Of a stretch of DNA of 64,000 bases, positions 7,750 to 16,569 are shown in pieces. Location: NCBI RefSeq assembly GCF_021556395.1, contig NZ_JAKGCS010000036.1, forward strand, positions 868,001 to 932,000, in the 5' to 3' direction. The position numbers and the translations under genes are program-made. The DNA comes from Acuticoccus kalidii (lineage in GTDB: Bacteria > Pseudomonadota > Alphaproteobacteria > Rhizobiales > Amorphaceae). The stretch's first letter is position 1, and each line of letters begins with the position of its first letter. Under the pieces are notes generated by a model. It ran no database searches. It had not been told where the DNA came from and worked only from the letters and a program-made list of their open reading frames with translations.

Positions 7750-8849
7750 GCTTCACACTGCTGTCGACCGACGGAGGCGCCCGGCGCGGCCGGGTCGCGA
7801 CCCCGCACGGCACCGTCGAGACCCCCACCTTCATGCCCGTCGGAACCCAGGCGACGGTGAAGGCGATGCAGATGCGCGACGTCCTCACGACGGGCGCGGA
7901 AGTCGTCCTCGGCAACACCTATCATCTGATGTTGCGGCCGGGGGCGGAGCGGGTGGCCGCGCTCGGCGGCCTTCACCAGTTCATGCGCTGGCCGAAGACG
8001 ATCCTCACCGACTCGGGCGGCTTTCAGGTGATGTCGTTGTCGGCCCTGCGGCGCATCGACGACGACGGGGTGACGTTCAAGAGCCATGTCGACGGGTCGA
8101 TGCACCGCCTCACGCCGGAGGGCGCGGTCGATATCCAGTTGAAGCTCGGCTCCGACATCCAGATGCAGCTCGACGAGTGCGTCCGCCTTCCGGCGAGCGA
8201 GGAGGCGGTGCGCCGGTCGGTGACGCTGAGCCTCGACTGGGCGGCCCGCGCACGGCGCGCCTTCGAGGCGGCGGCACCGGATGGGCGGCTTCAGTTCGGC
8301 ATCGTCCAGGGGGGCACGGATCCGGCCGAGCGGGCGCGCTCGGCGGGCGGGCTCACCACCATCGGCTTCGAGGGGTATGCCGTCGGCGGCCTCGCGGTGG
8401 GCGAGCCGCAGGCGGAGATGTTCTCGACCGTCGAGGCGGTCTCGGTCCATCTTCCGACCCATGCGCCGCGTTATCTCATGGGGGTCGGGACGCCGGGCGA
8501 CATCATCGGCGCCGTCGCGCGCGGCATCGACATGTTCGATTGCGTGATGCCGACGCGCGCCGGGCGGCATGGCGTCGCCTACACCAGTGAGGGCCGCTTC
8601 AACCTCAAGAATGCGCGCTTCGCCGACGATCCCACCCCACTCGACCCGACGCTCGATTGCCCGGCCGCGCAGGATTATTCGCGCGCCTATCTCCATCACC
8701 TCGTGCGGGTCGGCGAGCCGCTGGCGGCGACGCTGCTCTCCTGGAACAACATCGCCTATTATCAGCGTCTGATGCGCGAACTGCGTCAGGCGATCGAGGA
8801 GCGCACCTTCGCGGCGGTGACGGGCCGCCTGCTCGAGATCTGGGGCTGA
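7746..8849 (+). CDS. tgt: tRNA-guanine transglycosylase, zinc site degenerate
   Basis: Tgt exchanges guanine-34 of GUN-anticodon tRNAs for preQ1, the step before QueA. The 367 residues include the general base in ILTDSGGFQVMSL (Asp89), the GGLAVGE loop and the nucleophile in DMFDCVMPTRAGRHG (Asp265). The structural zinc site looks lost. Where E. coli has CxCxxC before YSRAYLHH, this protein has LDCPAAQDYSRAYLHH (Leu303, Cys305, Ala308), and the later His ligand is replaced in SWNNIAYYQ (Asn334). Only one of four ligands remains, while the catalytic residues are intact. I believe similar CPAA sequences occur in other Hyphomicrobiales, so this may be a lineage trait. It is convergent with the RTX gene. 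Confidence 0.97.
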   Translation: MSFTLLSTDGGARRGRVATPHGTVETPTFMPVGTQATVKAMQMRDVLTTGAEVVLGNTYHLMLRPGAERVAALGGLHQFMRWPKTILTDSGGFQVMSLSALRRIDDDGVTFKSHVDGSMHRLTPEGAVDIQLKLGSDIQMQLDECVRLPASEEAVRRSVTLSLDWAARARRAFEAAAPDGRLQFGIVQGGTDPAERARSAGGLTTIGFEGYAVGGLAVGEPQAEMFSTVEAVSVHLPTHAPRYLMGVGTPGDIIGAVARGIDMFDCVMPTRAGRHGVAYTSEGRFNLKNARFADDPTPLDPTLDCPAAQDYSRAYLHHLVRVGEPLAATLLSWNNIAYYQRLMRELRQAIEERTFAAVTGRLLEIWG

Positions 8850-8870
8850 GGCTGCTGCAACGGCTCCGGC

Positions 8871-11096
8871 CTAGAGGAGAATGTCGTCGATCACGGCGCT
8901 GAGGCGGATATTCTCGAGGGTGATTGAGTGACCGTTGCCGAACGAGATCACGAGCTGCGAGCCTTGCTGTGACGCGGCGTCGATGAGGTCGGCGCGCGAG
9001 AAGCCGAAGGCGGTGATGTCGAGCTTGTCGATTTTGGGTTGAAAGTCGAGAATCGTGTCGGGCCCGTGGCGGGGGAGGTAGGCGAACGTGTCCCGCCCGC
9101 CTTCGCCGCTCAGCCAGTCCCGCCCGCGACCGCCGACCAGACGGTCGTTCCCCGCGCCGCCGAACAGTTTGTCGTTGCCGTCCTCGCCGAAGAGGCGGTC
9201 GTTGCCGCCGCCACCGTCGAGCACATCATTGCCACGGCCGCCGAAGAGGTTGTCGTTGCCGATAAAGGCGGTCAGATCGTCATTGCCCGCACCGCCGAGC
9301 ATGGTGTCGTTGCCGGCGCCGCCGGACAGCGTGTCGCTGTTGTTGCCACCGTTCAGATAGTTGTCCTCCTTGGTGCCGATCAGAAGGTCGCTGCCGCCTT
9401 CGCCGAACAGTCGATCCGCTCCGACGCCGCCGCGAATCATGTCGTTGCCGACGCCGCCGCGAATGACGTCGCGACCGGCCTCGCCATTGAGATCGTCGTT
9501 CCCGTCGCCGCCGATGATGAGATCGTTGTCGGGGCCGCCGCGGATCGTGTCGTCGCCGCGTTCGCCGTGCAGCGTGTCGTTGCCGATATTGCCGAACAGG
9601 ATGTCGGAATCGTTGCCGCCTTCGATGACGTCGTGCCCGCCGCCGCCATCGAGCGAGTCGCGGTCATTCTCGCCGTCGAGCGTGTCGTTTCCGGCGGCGC
9701 CGAGGAGCGTATCGTTGCCCTCGCCGCCGAGAAGGGCGTCGTTGCCGGAGGAGCCGTCGAGCCGGTCGGCGCCGTTGCGGCCGAGGAGGCGGTCGTTCCC
9801 GGCGCCGCCGATCAAGGTGTCGTTGCCGTCGTCGCCGAAGAGGATGTCGTTGCTTTCCTGGCCATGCAGGAAATCGTTGTCGGGGCCGCCATAGAGCGTG
9901 TCGACACCGTCGCCGCCATAAAGGGAGTCGCGATCCGTCTCGCCAAAGAGCTCGTCGTTGCCTCCCTCGCCGAACAGGCGGTCCACGCCGGGGCCACCGA
10001 GGAGCCGGTCACCGGCGACGCCGCCATAGACGAAATCGTTGTCGAAGCCGGCGAGGATGGTGTCGGACCCGCCGCCGCCTATGATCGTGTCGGAGCCGGC
10101 ATTGCCGCTGAGACGATCGTTGCCGCCATCGCCGACGATGCGGTCATTCCCGTCATCGCCGTTCAGCGTATCGTCGCGATCGGCGCCGGTCAGCGTGTCG
10201 TTCCCACCGCCGCCATTGACGGTGCCGGTGACGCGTCCGCCGCCTTGGAAGGTGAAGACATCGTTGCCGCCATTGAGGGCGACATCACCGCGGATGATCC
10301 CGCTATTGGTGACGATCTCACGCCCGTCGCCGCCGCGAATCGCTTCGCCGCCATCGCTCGCGGCATCGATCACGCCGTGATTGATGATCGTCGCGACATC
10401 GGTCGAGAGGGCGATGGTGGCGCCGGTCTCGGTGGTCAGCGTGCCGGTGTTGGTGAAGGTGAGATTTTGGCCGGTCGTGGTCTCGACGGCGCCATAACGG
10501 CCGTGGATCGAGCCGCTATTGGTGAGCGTGAGGTCGTCCCCCGCGACGCGGACGCCGACCTCGCCGGCCTCGATGCTCCCGCGATTGTCGAACACGTTCC
10601 TGACGCCGTTGACGAAGATCGCGGAAAGGCCGCTGACGAGGTTGCCGGCATTCGTCCCGTTATTGTTGTTTCCGCCGAGAAAAAGCGCGTTGGTCAGCCC
10701 CTCGATCTCGCCGTGATTGGCGAAGCTATTGCCGTTGCCGGTGAGGCTGACGGCATTGGCGCGCTCGGAGAGGATGCGCCCGTCATTCTCGATCGTATTA
10801 CGGTTGCCGGAGACCGCGAGCGCGACGCTCGCCGAAAAGACGCTCGCGCCTTGTTTCACCTTGACGGTGTTCTGTCCCCCGCCCGCGAGGTTGACCCCTG
10901 ACGCGCCGGTCGACGTGACCGTGCCGCTGATCTCGAGAATGGTGCGGGTGTGGTTGTCGGCGGCGACACCGTCCGCAAAAGCGCTGACGAAGGCGTTGCC
11001 GAGAAAGACATAGCGCGTGTCGCTCGCCGCGATGGTGTAGCCGGGGCGCGTGGTGCCTTGCGCCTGCTGCGTCCCGGAAATCGTAATGGTGTCCAT
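8871..11096 (-). CDS. RTX calcium-binding beta-roll protein, likely type I secreted
   Basis: This encodes a 741-residue acidic protein without a signal peptide. Residues 1-290 are repetitive Asn/Gly/Thr-rich segments (NRNTIENDGRI, GNGNSFANHGEIEG, NTGTLTTETG) that look like a right-handed beta-helix. About residues 295-660 consist of roughly forty RTX nonapeptides (GGxGxDxLxG; for example GGAGNDTMLGGAGNDDL), the calcium-binding beta-roll. The last 75 residues (DTILDFQPKIDKLDI to DDILL) resemble the C-terminal signal of type I secretion substrates. No hydrolase or toxin domain is visible, so a surface or matrix structural role is possible. No type I ABC exporter or membrane-fusion gene lies in the window; the outer-membrane lipoprotein at 41.7-43.2 kb is a distant candidate. 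GAGG precedes the ATG. Confidence 0.9.
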   Translation of the reverse strand: MDTITISGTQQAQGTTRPGYTIAASDTRYVFLGNAFVSAFADGVAADNHTRTILEISGTVTSTGASGVNLAGGGQNTVKVKQGASVFSASVALAVSGNRNTIENDGRILSERANAVSLTGNGNSFANHGEIEGLTNALFLGGNNNNGTNAGNLVSGLSAIFVNGVRNVFDNRGSIEAGEVGVRVAGDDLTLTNSGSIHGRYGAVETTTGQNLTFTNTGTLTTETGATIALSTDVATIINHGVIDAASDGGEAIRGGDGREIVTNSGIIRGDVALNGGNDVFTFQGGGRVTGTVNGGGGNDTLTGADRDDTLNGDDGNDRIVGDGGNDRLSGNAGSDTIIGGGGSDTILAGFDNDFVYGGVAGDRLLGGPGVDRLFGEGGNDELFGETDRDSLYGGDGVDTLYGGPDNDFLHGQESNDILFGDDGNDTLIGGAGNDRLLGRNGADRLDGSSGNDALLGGEGNDTLLGAAGNDTLDGENDRDSLDGGGGHDVIEGGNDSDILFGNIGNDTLHGERGDDTIRGGPDNDLIIGGDGNDDLNGEAGRDVIRGGVGNDMIRGGVGADRLFGEGGSDLLIGTKEDNYLNGGNNSDTLSGGAGNDTMLGGAGNDDLTAFIGNDNLFGGRGNDVLDGGGGNDRLFGEDGNDKLFGGAGNDRLVGGRGRDWLSGEGGRDTFAYLPRHGPDTILDFQPKIDKLDITAFGFSRADLIDAASQQGSQLVISFGNGHSITLENIRLSAVIDDILL

Positions 11097-11145
11097 GAGC
11101 CGCCTCGCACGTCACGTGGTGGAGGGGCGCGGACGACAGCGCGAC

Positions 11146-11174
11146 CCCGCCCATCGCTCGCGAGGATGGGCGGG
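11146..11174. terminator. Hairpin between eno and the RTX gene
   Basis: CCCGCCCATC pairs perfectly with GATGGGCGGG (10 bp) around GCTCGCGAG, whose inner bases are themselves palindromic. It lies just past the eno stop on the minus strand and 50 bp before the RTX start, so it could end eno transcripts or lie in the RTX leader. There is no T-tract. Confidence 0.45.
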
Positions 11175-11202
11175 TCACAACTCTGAGTAAAGGTGTTACC
11201 CG

Positions 11203-12474
11203 TTAAACGGGCAAGCCTCGCGCAGCGTAGCGGGCCGACGGGCCGAGTGCTTCTTCGATGCGCAACAACTGGTTGTATTTTGATGTCCGGTCAGATCGGG
11301 CGAGCGATCCGGTCTTGATCTGGCCGCAACCGGTCGCCACCGCGAGGTCGGCGATCGTCACGTCCTCGGTCTCGCCGGAGCGGTGGCTCATCACGGCGCG
11401 GTAGCCGTTGCGCTGGGCGAGATCCACGGTGTCGAGCGTCTCGGTGAGGGTGCCGATCTGGTTGACCTTCACGAGGATCGCGTTCGCGACATTCTTCGCG
11501 ATGCCCTCGGCGAGGCGGGCCTCGTTGGTGACGAACAGATCATCGCCGACGAGCTGGCACTTGCTGCCGACGCGTTCGGTGAGCATCGCCCAGCCTTCCC
11601 AATCGTCCTCGCCCATGCCGTCCTCGATGGAGACGATCGGGTAGGAATCGACGAGCTCGGCGAGATAGTCGACCATCTTGGCCGGCTGCAGCGTACGCTG
11701 CTCGCCTTCGAGGCGATATTGACCGTCGGCGACGAACTCGGTCGCCGCGCAATCGAGGGCGAGGAACACGTCCTTGCCCATCGCGGCGCCGGCGTCGTTC
11801 GCGGCTTCCATGATGATGTCGAGCGCGGCGCGCGCCGACGGAATGTTGGGCGCGAAGCCGCCTTCGTCGCCGACATTGGTGTTGTGCCCGGATTTCTTGA
11901 GGCGCGACTTCAGCGCGTGGAAGATTTCCGCGCCCGCGCGCAAGGCCTCGGCGAACGAGCCGTAGCCGATCGGCATCACCATGAATTCCTGGAAGTCGAT
12001 CGGGTTATCCGCGTGGGCCCCGCCGTTCAGGATGTTCATCATCGGGACGGGGAGGATCGAGGCGTTCGCGCCGCCGATATAGCGGTAGAGCGGCTGCCCG
12101 CTCGCGTCGGCCGCGGCCTTGGCGACGGCGAGCGAGACGCCGAGAATGGCGTTCGCGCCGAGCCTGGCCTTGTTGGGCGTCCCGTCGAGGGAAATCATCA
12201 GGCTGTCGATATGGCGCTGGCGCTCGGCGTCGAGGCCGCACAGCGTGTCGAAGATCTCGCCGTTGACGGCAGCGACGGCCTCGCGGACGCCCTTGCCGGC
12301 ATAGCGCTCGCCGCCATCGCGCTTTTCGACGGCCTCGTGGGCGCCGGTGGAGGCGCCGGAGGGGACCGCGGCACGACCGAGCGTTCCGTCCTCGAGGAGG
12401 ACGTCCACCTCGACGGTCGGGTTGCCGCGACTGTCGAGGATCTCACGGCCAACGATATCAATAATTGCGGTCAA
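11203..12474 (-). CDS. eno: Enolase
   Basis: Enolase interconverts 2-phosphoglycerate and phosphoenolpyruvate in glycolysis. The 423-residue product has the N-terminal IVGREILDSRGNPTVEVDV, PSGASTGAHEAVE, the metal ligands in SIEDGM and LVGDDLFVTN, and MSHRSGETEDVTIADLAVAT near the end. The start codon is TTG (12472-12474), with GGGAG just upstream; no ATG fits the conserved N-terminus. The gene is monocistronic by appearance, with a hairpin after it. Confidence 0.97.
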   Translation of the reverse strand: MTAIIDIVGREILDSRGNPTVEVDVLLEDGTLGRAAVPSGASTGAHEAVEKRDGGERYAGKGVREAVAAVNGEIFDTLCGLDAERQRHIDSLMISLDGTPNKARLGANAILGVSLAVAKAAADASGQPLYRYIGGANASILPVPMMNILNGGAHADNPIDFQEFMVMPIGYGSFAEALRAGAEIFHALKSRLKKSGHNTNVGDEGGFAPNIPSARAALDIIMEAANDAGAAMGKDVFLALDCAATEFVADGQYRLEGEQRTLQPAKMVDYLAELVDSYPIVSIEDGMGEDDWEGWAMLTERVGSKCQLVGDDLFVTNEARLAEGIAKNVANAILVKVNQIGTLTETLDTVDLAQRNGYRAVMSHRSGETEDVTIADLAVATGCGQIKTGSLARSDRTSKYNQLLRIEEALGPSARYAARGLPV

Positions 12475-12607
12475 GGGAATCTCCCATCGGTCTTGCCGCT
12501 AGTCGGCTAGCGACGGTCGCGCGCTGATGGCGCACGCTGGCGCCACGTTCCTAAAGCCCGAATGCAGGGTGCGTGGCAACCACCCCGAGGGGGCGGTCGC
12601 ACGATGG

Positions 12608-14050
12608 TCAGAGTTTTTGTGGGGCAGGGGAGACGTCGGCGCCATCGAGCGCGACGTGCCCGAGCGCGCGCCGGGCCCGCTCGGTGAAGGAGGGGGCGGG
12701 TTCGCCGATGACTTGTTCCAGGAAGGCGTGAACGGAATCGAAATAGGCGTCCCAGGTGGGCGGGGTGTAGGCTTTCGCCCGCGCGAGCGCGGCGGCGCGG
12801 CGAGGGGAGTCCGGCGCCGCATAATCGAGGATCGCCTCGCGCCAGGCCGGCCCGTCGAGCGGGTCGATCAGCTCCGCCGCGCTTCCCGCCGTCTCGCGGA
12901 AGACGGGGATGTCGGATGCAATGACGGGGGTGTCGACTGCGAGCGCCTCGGCGACCGGCATTCCGAAACCCTCGACGAAGGACGGCATCAGGACGGCGGT
13001 CGCGTTGCGGCGCAGAAGGTCGAGCGCGTTGTCGGGAACGGCGCCGGCTTCGTAGACCGCGTTCGAGATCTGATCGCCCCGGTCGAGCATCGCGATCGGC
13101 GTCTGGGCTTCCCAGCCGCGCTTGCCGGCGATGATGAGCTTCGGCGCGTCGGGCCCGATATCGTCGACGAGGCGGCGCCACAGATTGAGGAGGAGAAGGT
13201 GGTTCTTGCGCGCCTCGATCGTCGAGATGACGAGGAAATACGGCGCTTCGACGAGGTCGGGCAGCTCGGTCGTCGGGGCGGGCGGGGTGTCCATCCCGAT
13301 ATGGGCGACGAGGACTTTCGGACGGTGCGGCTGAAGGTGGGGGGCGAGGCGGTGGGCGCTATAGCGGGAGGAGACGATGATGCCGTCGGCGTGGCGGGCC
13401 ATCGTCTCGACCCGCGCCGCACAGAGTTTCGCGGCGTTCGGACGCACGAATTCGGGGAAATCGAGCGGGATGATGTCGTGACAGAGTGTCACCATCTTCA
13501 CGCCCGCGAAGGCCTTGATGCGTTCGATCGACGCCGGGCGCTCCATCCGGTCGAGCGAAGCGCGCAGGTAGATCACCGGCCGGCGGCGCGCCCATTTCTG
13601 AAGGAGCGGGGCGAGGGGCTCGCGCGCCCAGTTCGCCGCCATCTGCTGCGCCCAGCTCGCGAAGGGGCGGGGCTTCTTGTCGGCCGCCGGGCCGCTCGTC
13701 TCGCGTCGTTGAAGGCGCTCCTCGCGGGACAGGTAGCCGAGGCGCGGGGCGGGCGGGCCGCCCGATCCCTTGAGGAAGTGGTTGACGTTCGTGATCGCGC
13801 GCTGAGCGGAAAAACCGCGCGCGCCGCGGGCCCATGTGCGGGCCTGCTTGTCCAAAAAGGCGGGGACTTCGCTGTCGGCGACGAGCCGCACGGAGCTGTT
13901 CATGGTAACGACGAAGCGCACATGAACGCTCTTCAGCGACAGAAGCCAGCGCGCATAGGCATATTCGACCCGCTCAATCCCGGTGGGAGCGGACCGACCC
14001 GATGCACTGAGAAGACGAGTCAAATCAAAAAGGATGAGCGGCCGAGACAC
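12608..14050 (-). CDS. GT4-type glycosyltransferase
   Basis: A retaining GT-B glycosyltransferase for surface polysaccharide, 480 residues from the GTG at 14050. GGAG lies about eight bases before that codon; an in-frame GTG at 14065 is the alternative. The N-terminal part LILFDLTRLLSASGRSAPTGIERVEYAYARWL is characteristic of family members that begin with a GIxRV motif. The C-terminal donor domain carries ISTIEARKNHLLLLNLW and the E-x7-E type motif FVEGFGMPVAEALAVDTPVIASD. It is divergent from rfbC, 83 bp away, and belongs to the first polysaccharide block. Donor and acceptor sugars cannot be read from the sequence. Confidence 0.88.
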   Translation of the reverse strand: MSRPLILFDLTRLLSASGRSAPTGIERVEYAYARWLLSLKSVHVRFVVTMNSSVRLVADSEVPAFLDKQARTWARGARGFSAQRAITNVNHFLKGSGGPPAPRLGYLSREERLQRRETSGPAADKKPRPFASWAQQMAANWAREPLAPLLQKWARRRPVIYLRASLDRMERPASIERIKAFAGVKMVTLCHDIIPLDFPEFVRPNAAKLCAARVETMARHADGIIVSSRYSAHRLAPHLQPHRPKVLVAHIGMDTPPAPTTELPDLVEAPYFLVISTIEARKNHLLLLNLWRRLVDDIGPDAPKLIIAGKRGWEAQTPIAMLDRGDQISNAVYEAGAVPDNALDLLRRNATAVLMPSFVEGFGMPVAEALAVDTPVIASDIPVFRETAGSAAELIDPLDGPAWREAILDYAAPDSPRRAAALARAKAYTPPTWDAYFDSVHAFLEQVIGEPAPSFTERARRALGHVALDGADVSPAPQKL

Positions 14051-14133
14051 GCGCCGACACTCCACTTTACCTCACAGTAGCGTCCGTCATACACGCTTAT
14101 GGCAAAAGGCCAAATGCCGATAGGAGTCATCGC

Positions 14134-14685
14134 GTGGAGATCACCCCGCTCGAATTGCCTGATGTGCTTTTGATCACACCGCGTCGTTTTCATGATGGTC
14201 GTGGTTGGTTCGAGGAGACTTGGAGCCAGCGCCGGATGGACGACGCTGGGCTGCGGTTGGAATTCGTACAGGACAATCAGAGCCTTTCGGGCCCCGCGGG
14301 GACGGTCCGTGGTCTGCATTTTCAGGCGCCGCCTTACGCGCAGGCCAAGCTCGTGCGCTGCGTGGCGGGCGCGATCCTCGACGTCGCGGTCGACATCCGG
14401 CGCAATTCGCCGACCTATGGCCGCTGGGTCTCGGCCGAGCTCACCGCCGAAAACGGCGCCCAGCTTCTCGTTCCACACGGTTTCGCCCACGGCTTCGTCA
14501 CGCTGAAGCCCGACACCTCCGTCTGCTACAAGGTCGACGGATATTACGACAAAGACAGCGAAGGCGGTATCCGCTTCGACGACCCCGATGTCGCGATCGA
14601 TTGGGGCATCGCGAACGAGGATGCGATCCTTTCCGACAAGGACCGCATTCTGCCGCCCTTCAGCGAACTTGCCTCCGTCTTCTGA
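14134..14685 (+). CDS. rfbC: dTDP-4-dehydrorhamnose 3,5-epimerase
   Basis: RfbC (RmlC) epimerises dTDP-4-keto-6-deoxyglucose at C3 and C5 on the way to dTDP-L-rhamnose. The 183-residue cupin protein shows LLITPRRFHDGRGWFEETWS, FVQDNQSLS, TVRGLHFQAPPYAQAKLVRC with the catalytic His, and LLVPHGFAHGFVTL. The start is GTG at 14134, with TAGGAG seven bases upstream. The partner genes rmlA, rmlB and rmlD are not in the window, so the rest of the pathway must be elsewhere. The end overlaps the TTG start proposed for the next glycosyltransferase. Confidence 0.95.
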   Translation: MEITPLELPDVLLITPRRFHDGRGWFEETWSQRRMDDAGLRLEFVQDNQSLSGPAGTVRGLHFQAPPYAQAKLVRCVAGAILDVAVDIRRNSPTYGRWVSAELTAENGAQLLVPHGFAHGFVTLKPDTSVCYKVDGYYDKDSEGGIRFDDPDVAIDWGIANEDAILSDKDRILPPFSELASVF

Positions 14686-16483
14686 TCGATCGGCGCTCGC
14701 GGCCTTTGTCGGCGAGGCCGGCACGGTCGGCACCGACGAGGGGATCACGCTCGACGCCGCGCGCCTCGTCTTCCCCCCGCGCGCGGCGTGGGTGACGGTC
14801 GAATTGGAGCGTCCGGCCGGCGTCTACGCGATCGAGATCGAGTGCGACACCCCGGCCGCCCTCCGTCTCGAGGTCGTCACCCGCGTCGGAATGCTGCCGC
14901 TTCCCGTCACGCGCACCGGCACGCGGCACACGAGCCGCTTTGCGATCGACAATCCGCTCGTCGCCCTTCGGTTCATGCCGATCGAGGCCGGCGCGATCGC
15001 GGTGCGCGGCTTCGCTTGCCGCAAGGTTTCCCCCTGGCGCTCCGTCCTTCCCGATTGGCAGATCGGGCCGCTGCGCCTGCCGCCGCGCAGCGCCGAGCGG
15101 TTCGCGCCGACGGCCGTCCCGCGCCCGGCATCGTGGGACGAGCGAATCGCGATCGCCGCGGAGGCGGTGGCGGTGGAGGGCGAGCGCTTCGAGGTCGGGG
15201 AGGCGGGCGTGCTGCGCCTGGCCTTCGACCCGCCGCTCGCGCCCGGCCGCTATCGCGTCGCCGGTGCCTTCTATGACGAGACGGGCGGCGCCGCCCTCGT
15301 CGAGCCGCGGCTTCTCGATCCCGTTACGGCGCGATCGCCGCTCGATACGATCCGCATCCTGCGTCCCGTCGGCGGCGGCGCGCGCCATGCCGGCACGATC
15401 CGCGTCGAACGGGAGACGGCGGCGCTTCTCCTGCGCCCGCGTGAGCAGCGGGGCAGCGTGCGGATCGCCGATTTTTCAGTTCGTCGGATCGGCCCGGCCG
15501 GTGCGGCGGCGGCCTGGCTTCCCCTCGCATCGCGGACGGTGCGCGCGGCCGTGAGCGAGGCCATGGGCCGTGCGGTGTCCGCAAAGCCGCGCAGCCGGGC
15601 GGTGTCCGGCGCGGCGGTCGCGGGGCCTCGCGTCTCGATCGTGACGGCGACGCGCGATGCGCCGGAACATCTCGCCCGCTTCCTCGAAAGCCTTGACCGC
15701 ACCCAATATGCACCGCGCGAGTTGATCCTCCTCGACAACGCGACGCAGGATCCCGCCGCCCTCGCGCTCCTCGAAGGCGCGGCCGCGCGGCCCGGGATCC
15801 GCGTCATCCGGGACGATCGTCCCTTCAATTTCGCCGCGCTTTCCAATCGCGGGGCCGCGCTCGCGGGCGGCGAGGTCCTCGTCTTCGCCAACAATGATCT
15901 CGAGTTCGTCGATCCCGATTGGCTCGCGGCCCTCGTCGCCGAGGCGACGCGGGAGGAGGTCGGCATCGCCGGCGCGCGGCTCCTCTACCCGGACGGACGC
16001 GTCCAACATGCCGGCCTCGTCCTCGCGGGGGAGGCGCGGGTGCGGCATCTGGAGCGCTTCTTGCCGGGGCGGGCGGCCGGCCATGGGGGCCGCCAGCGTC
16101 ACACGACGACGGTGTCGGGCGTCACCGGGGCGCTGATGGCGGTGCGGCGCGGCCTCTTCGAGGCGCTCGGCGGGTTCGACGCGGCGCGCTATGGCGTTCT
16201 CTATAACGATATCGATCTGTGCCTGAAGGCGCATGCGCGCGGCTTGTCCAATCGCCTCGTTCCGGCCGCGATGGCGGTCCATCACGAATCCGTCTCGATC
16301 GGCCAGCGGCCGACGGATGCGCTCTTTGCGCGGGGCGGGCCGATCTGGCGCTGGGCCCGCGCTGTCGAGGCGGACCGGTTCCGCCAGGATTGGGCTGGAT
16401 ACCTCGATGCCGATCCGTGCTATCCGAAGGCGTGTGATCCGCTCGCGGCCGATTTCACGCCACGGGTCGGCGCTAATGTGTAA
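14669..16483 (+). CDS. GT2 glycosyltransferase with a long unassigned N-terminal region
   Basis: The C-terminal half (from about residue 320 of 604) is a GT-A family 2 domain: RVSIVTATRDAPEHLARFL, LILLDNATQDPAAL, the metal-binding FANNDLEF, VSGVTGALMAVRR, and LYNDIDLCLKA followed by VHHES. The first 320 residues match no domain I recognise; they are Val/Arg-rich and look beta-stranded (for example GVYAIEIECDTPAALRLEVV), perhaps carbohydrate-binding. The frame is open back to 14588 inside rfbC. I prefer TTG at 14669, but no ribosome site decides it. It is co-directional with rfbC, the ABC permease and galU. Confidence 0.82.
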   Translation: MPPSSDRSALAAFVGEAGTVGTDEGITLDAARLVFPPRAAWVTVELERPAGVYAIEIECDTPAALRLEVVTRVGMLPLPVTRTGTRHTSRFAIDNPLVALRFMPIEAGAIAVRGFACRKVSPWRSVLPDWQIGPLRLPPRSAERFAPTAVPRPASWDERIAIAAEAVAVEGERFEVGEAGVLRLAFDPPLAPGRYRVAGAFYDETGGAALVEPRLLDPVTARSPLDTIRILRPVGGGARHAGTIRVERETAALLLRPREQRGSVRIADFSVRRIGPAGAAAAWLPLASRTVRAAVSEAMGRAVSAKPRSRAVSGAAVAGPRVSIVTATRDAPEHLARFLESLDRTQYAPRELILLDNATQDPAALALLEGAAARPGIRVIRDDRPFNFAALSNRGAALAGGEVLVFANNDLEFVDPDWLAALVAEATREEVGIAGARLLYPDGRVQHAGLVLAGEARVRHLERFLPGRAAGHGGRQRHTTTVSGVTGALMAVRRGLFEALGGFDAARYGVLYNDIDLCLKAHARGLSNRLVPAAMAVHHESVSIGQRPTDALFARGGPIWRWARAVEADRFRQDWAGYLDADPCYPKACDPLAADFTPRVGANV

Positions 16484-16569
16484 TCCGTGCGTCGGTTCCT
16501 TCGCGGCCGGCGCATCGGTCGTGTCACGGCGACGCGCGCATTGCGCGCCGGCGTAGAAGGGGGTGTTTG

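Noticed and set aside
9100..10250. Regular short repeats resembling a CRISPR array
   Set aside because: The 27-base period encodes RTX nonapeptides in one continuous frame; there are no constant repeats with unique spacers.
9039..10901. Plus-strand open frame of 620 codons with regular Val/Ala periodicity
   Set aside because: The periodicity is the complement of the 27-bp RTX repeat on the minus strand. The RTX reading has head, repeats and secretion signal.
12527..14080. Plus-strand open frame of 517 codons
   Set aside because: Antisense to the GT4 gene at 12.6-14.0 kb, which has intact glycosyltransferase motifs.
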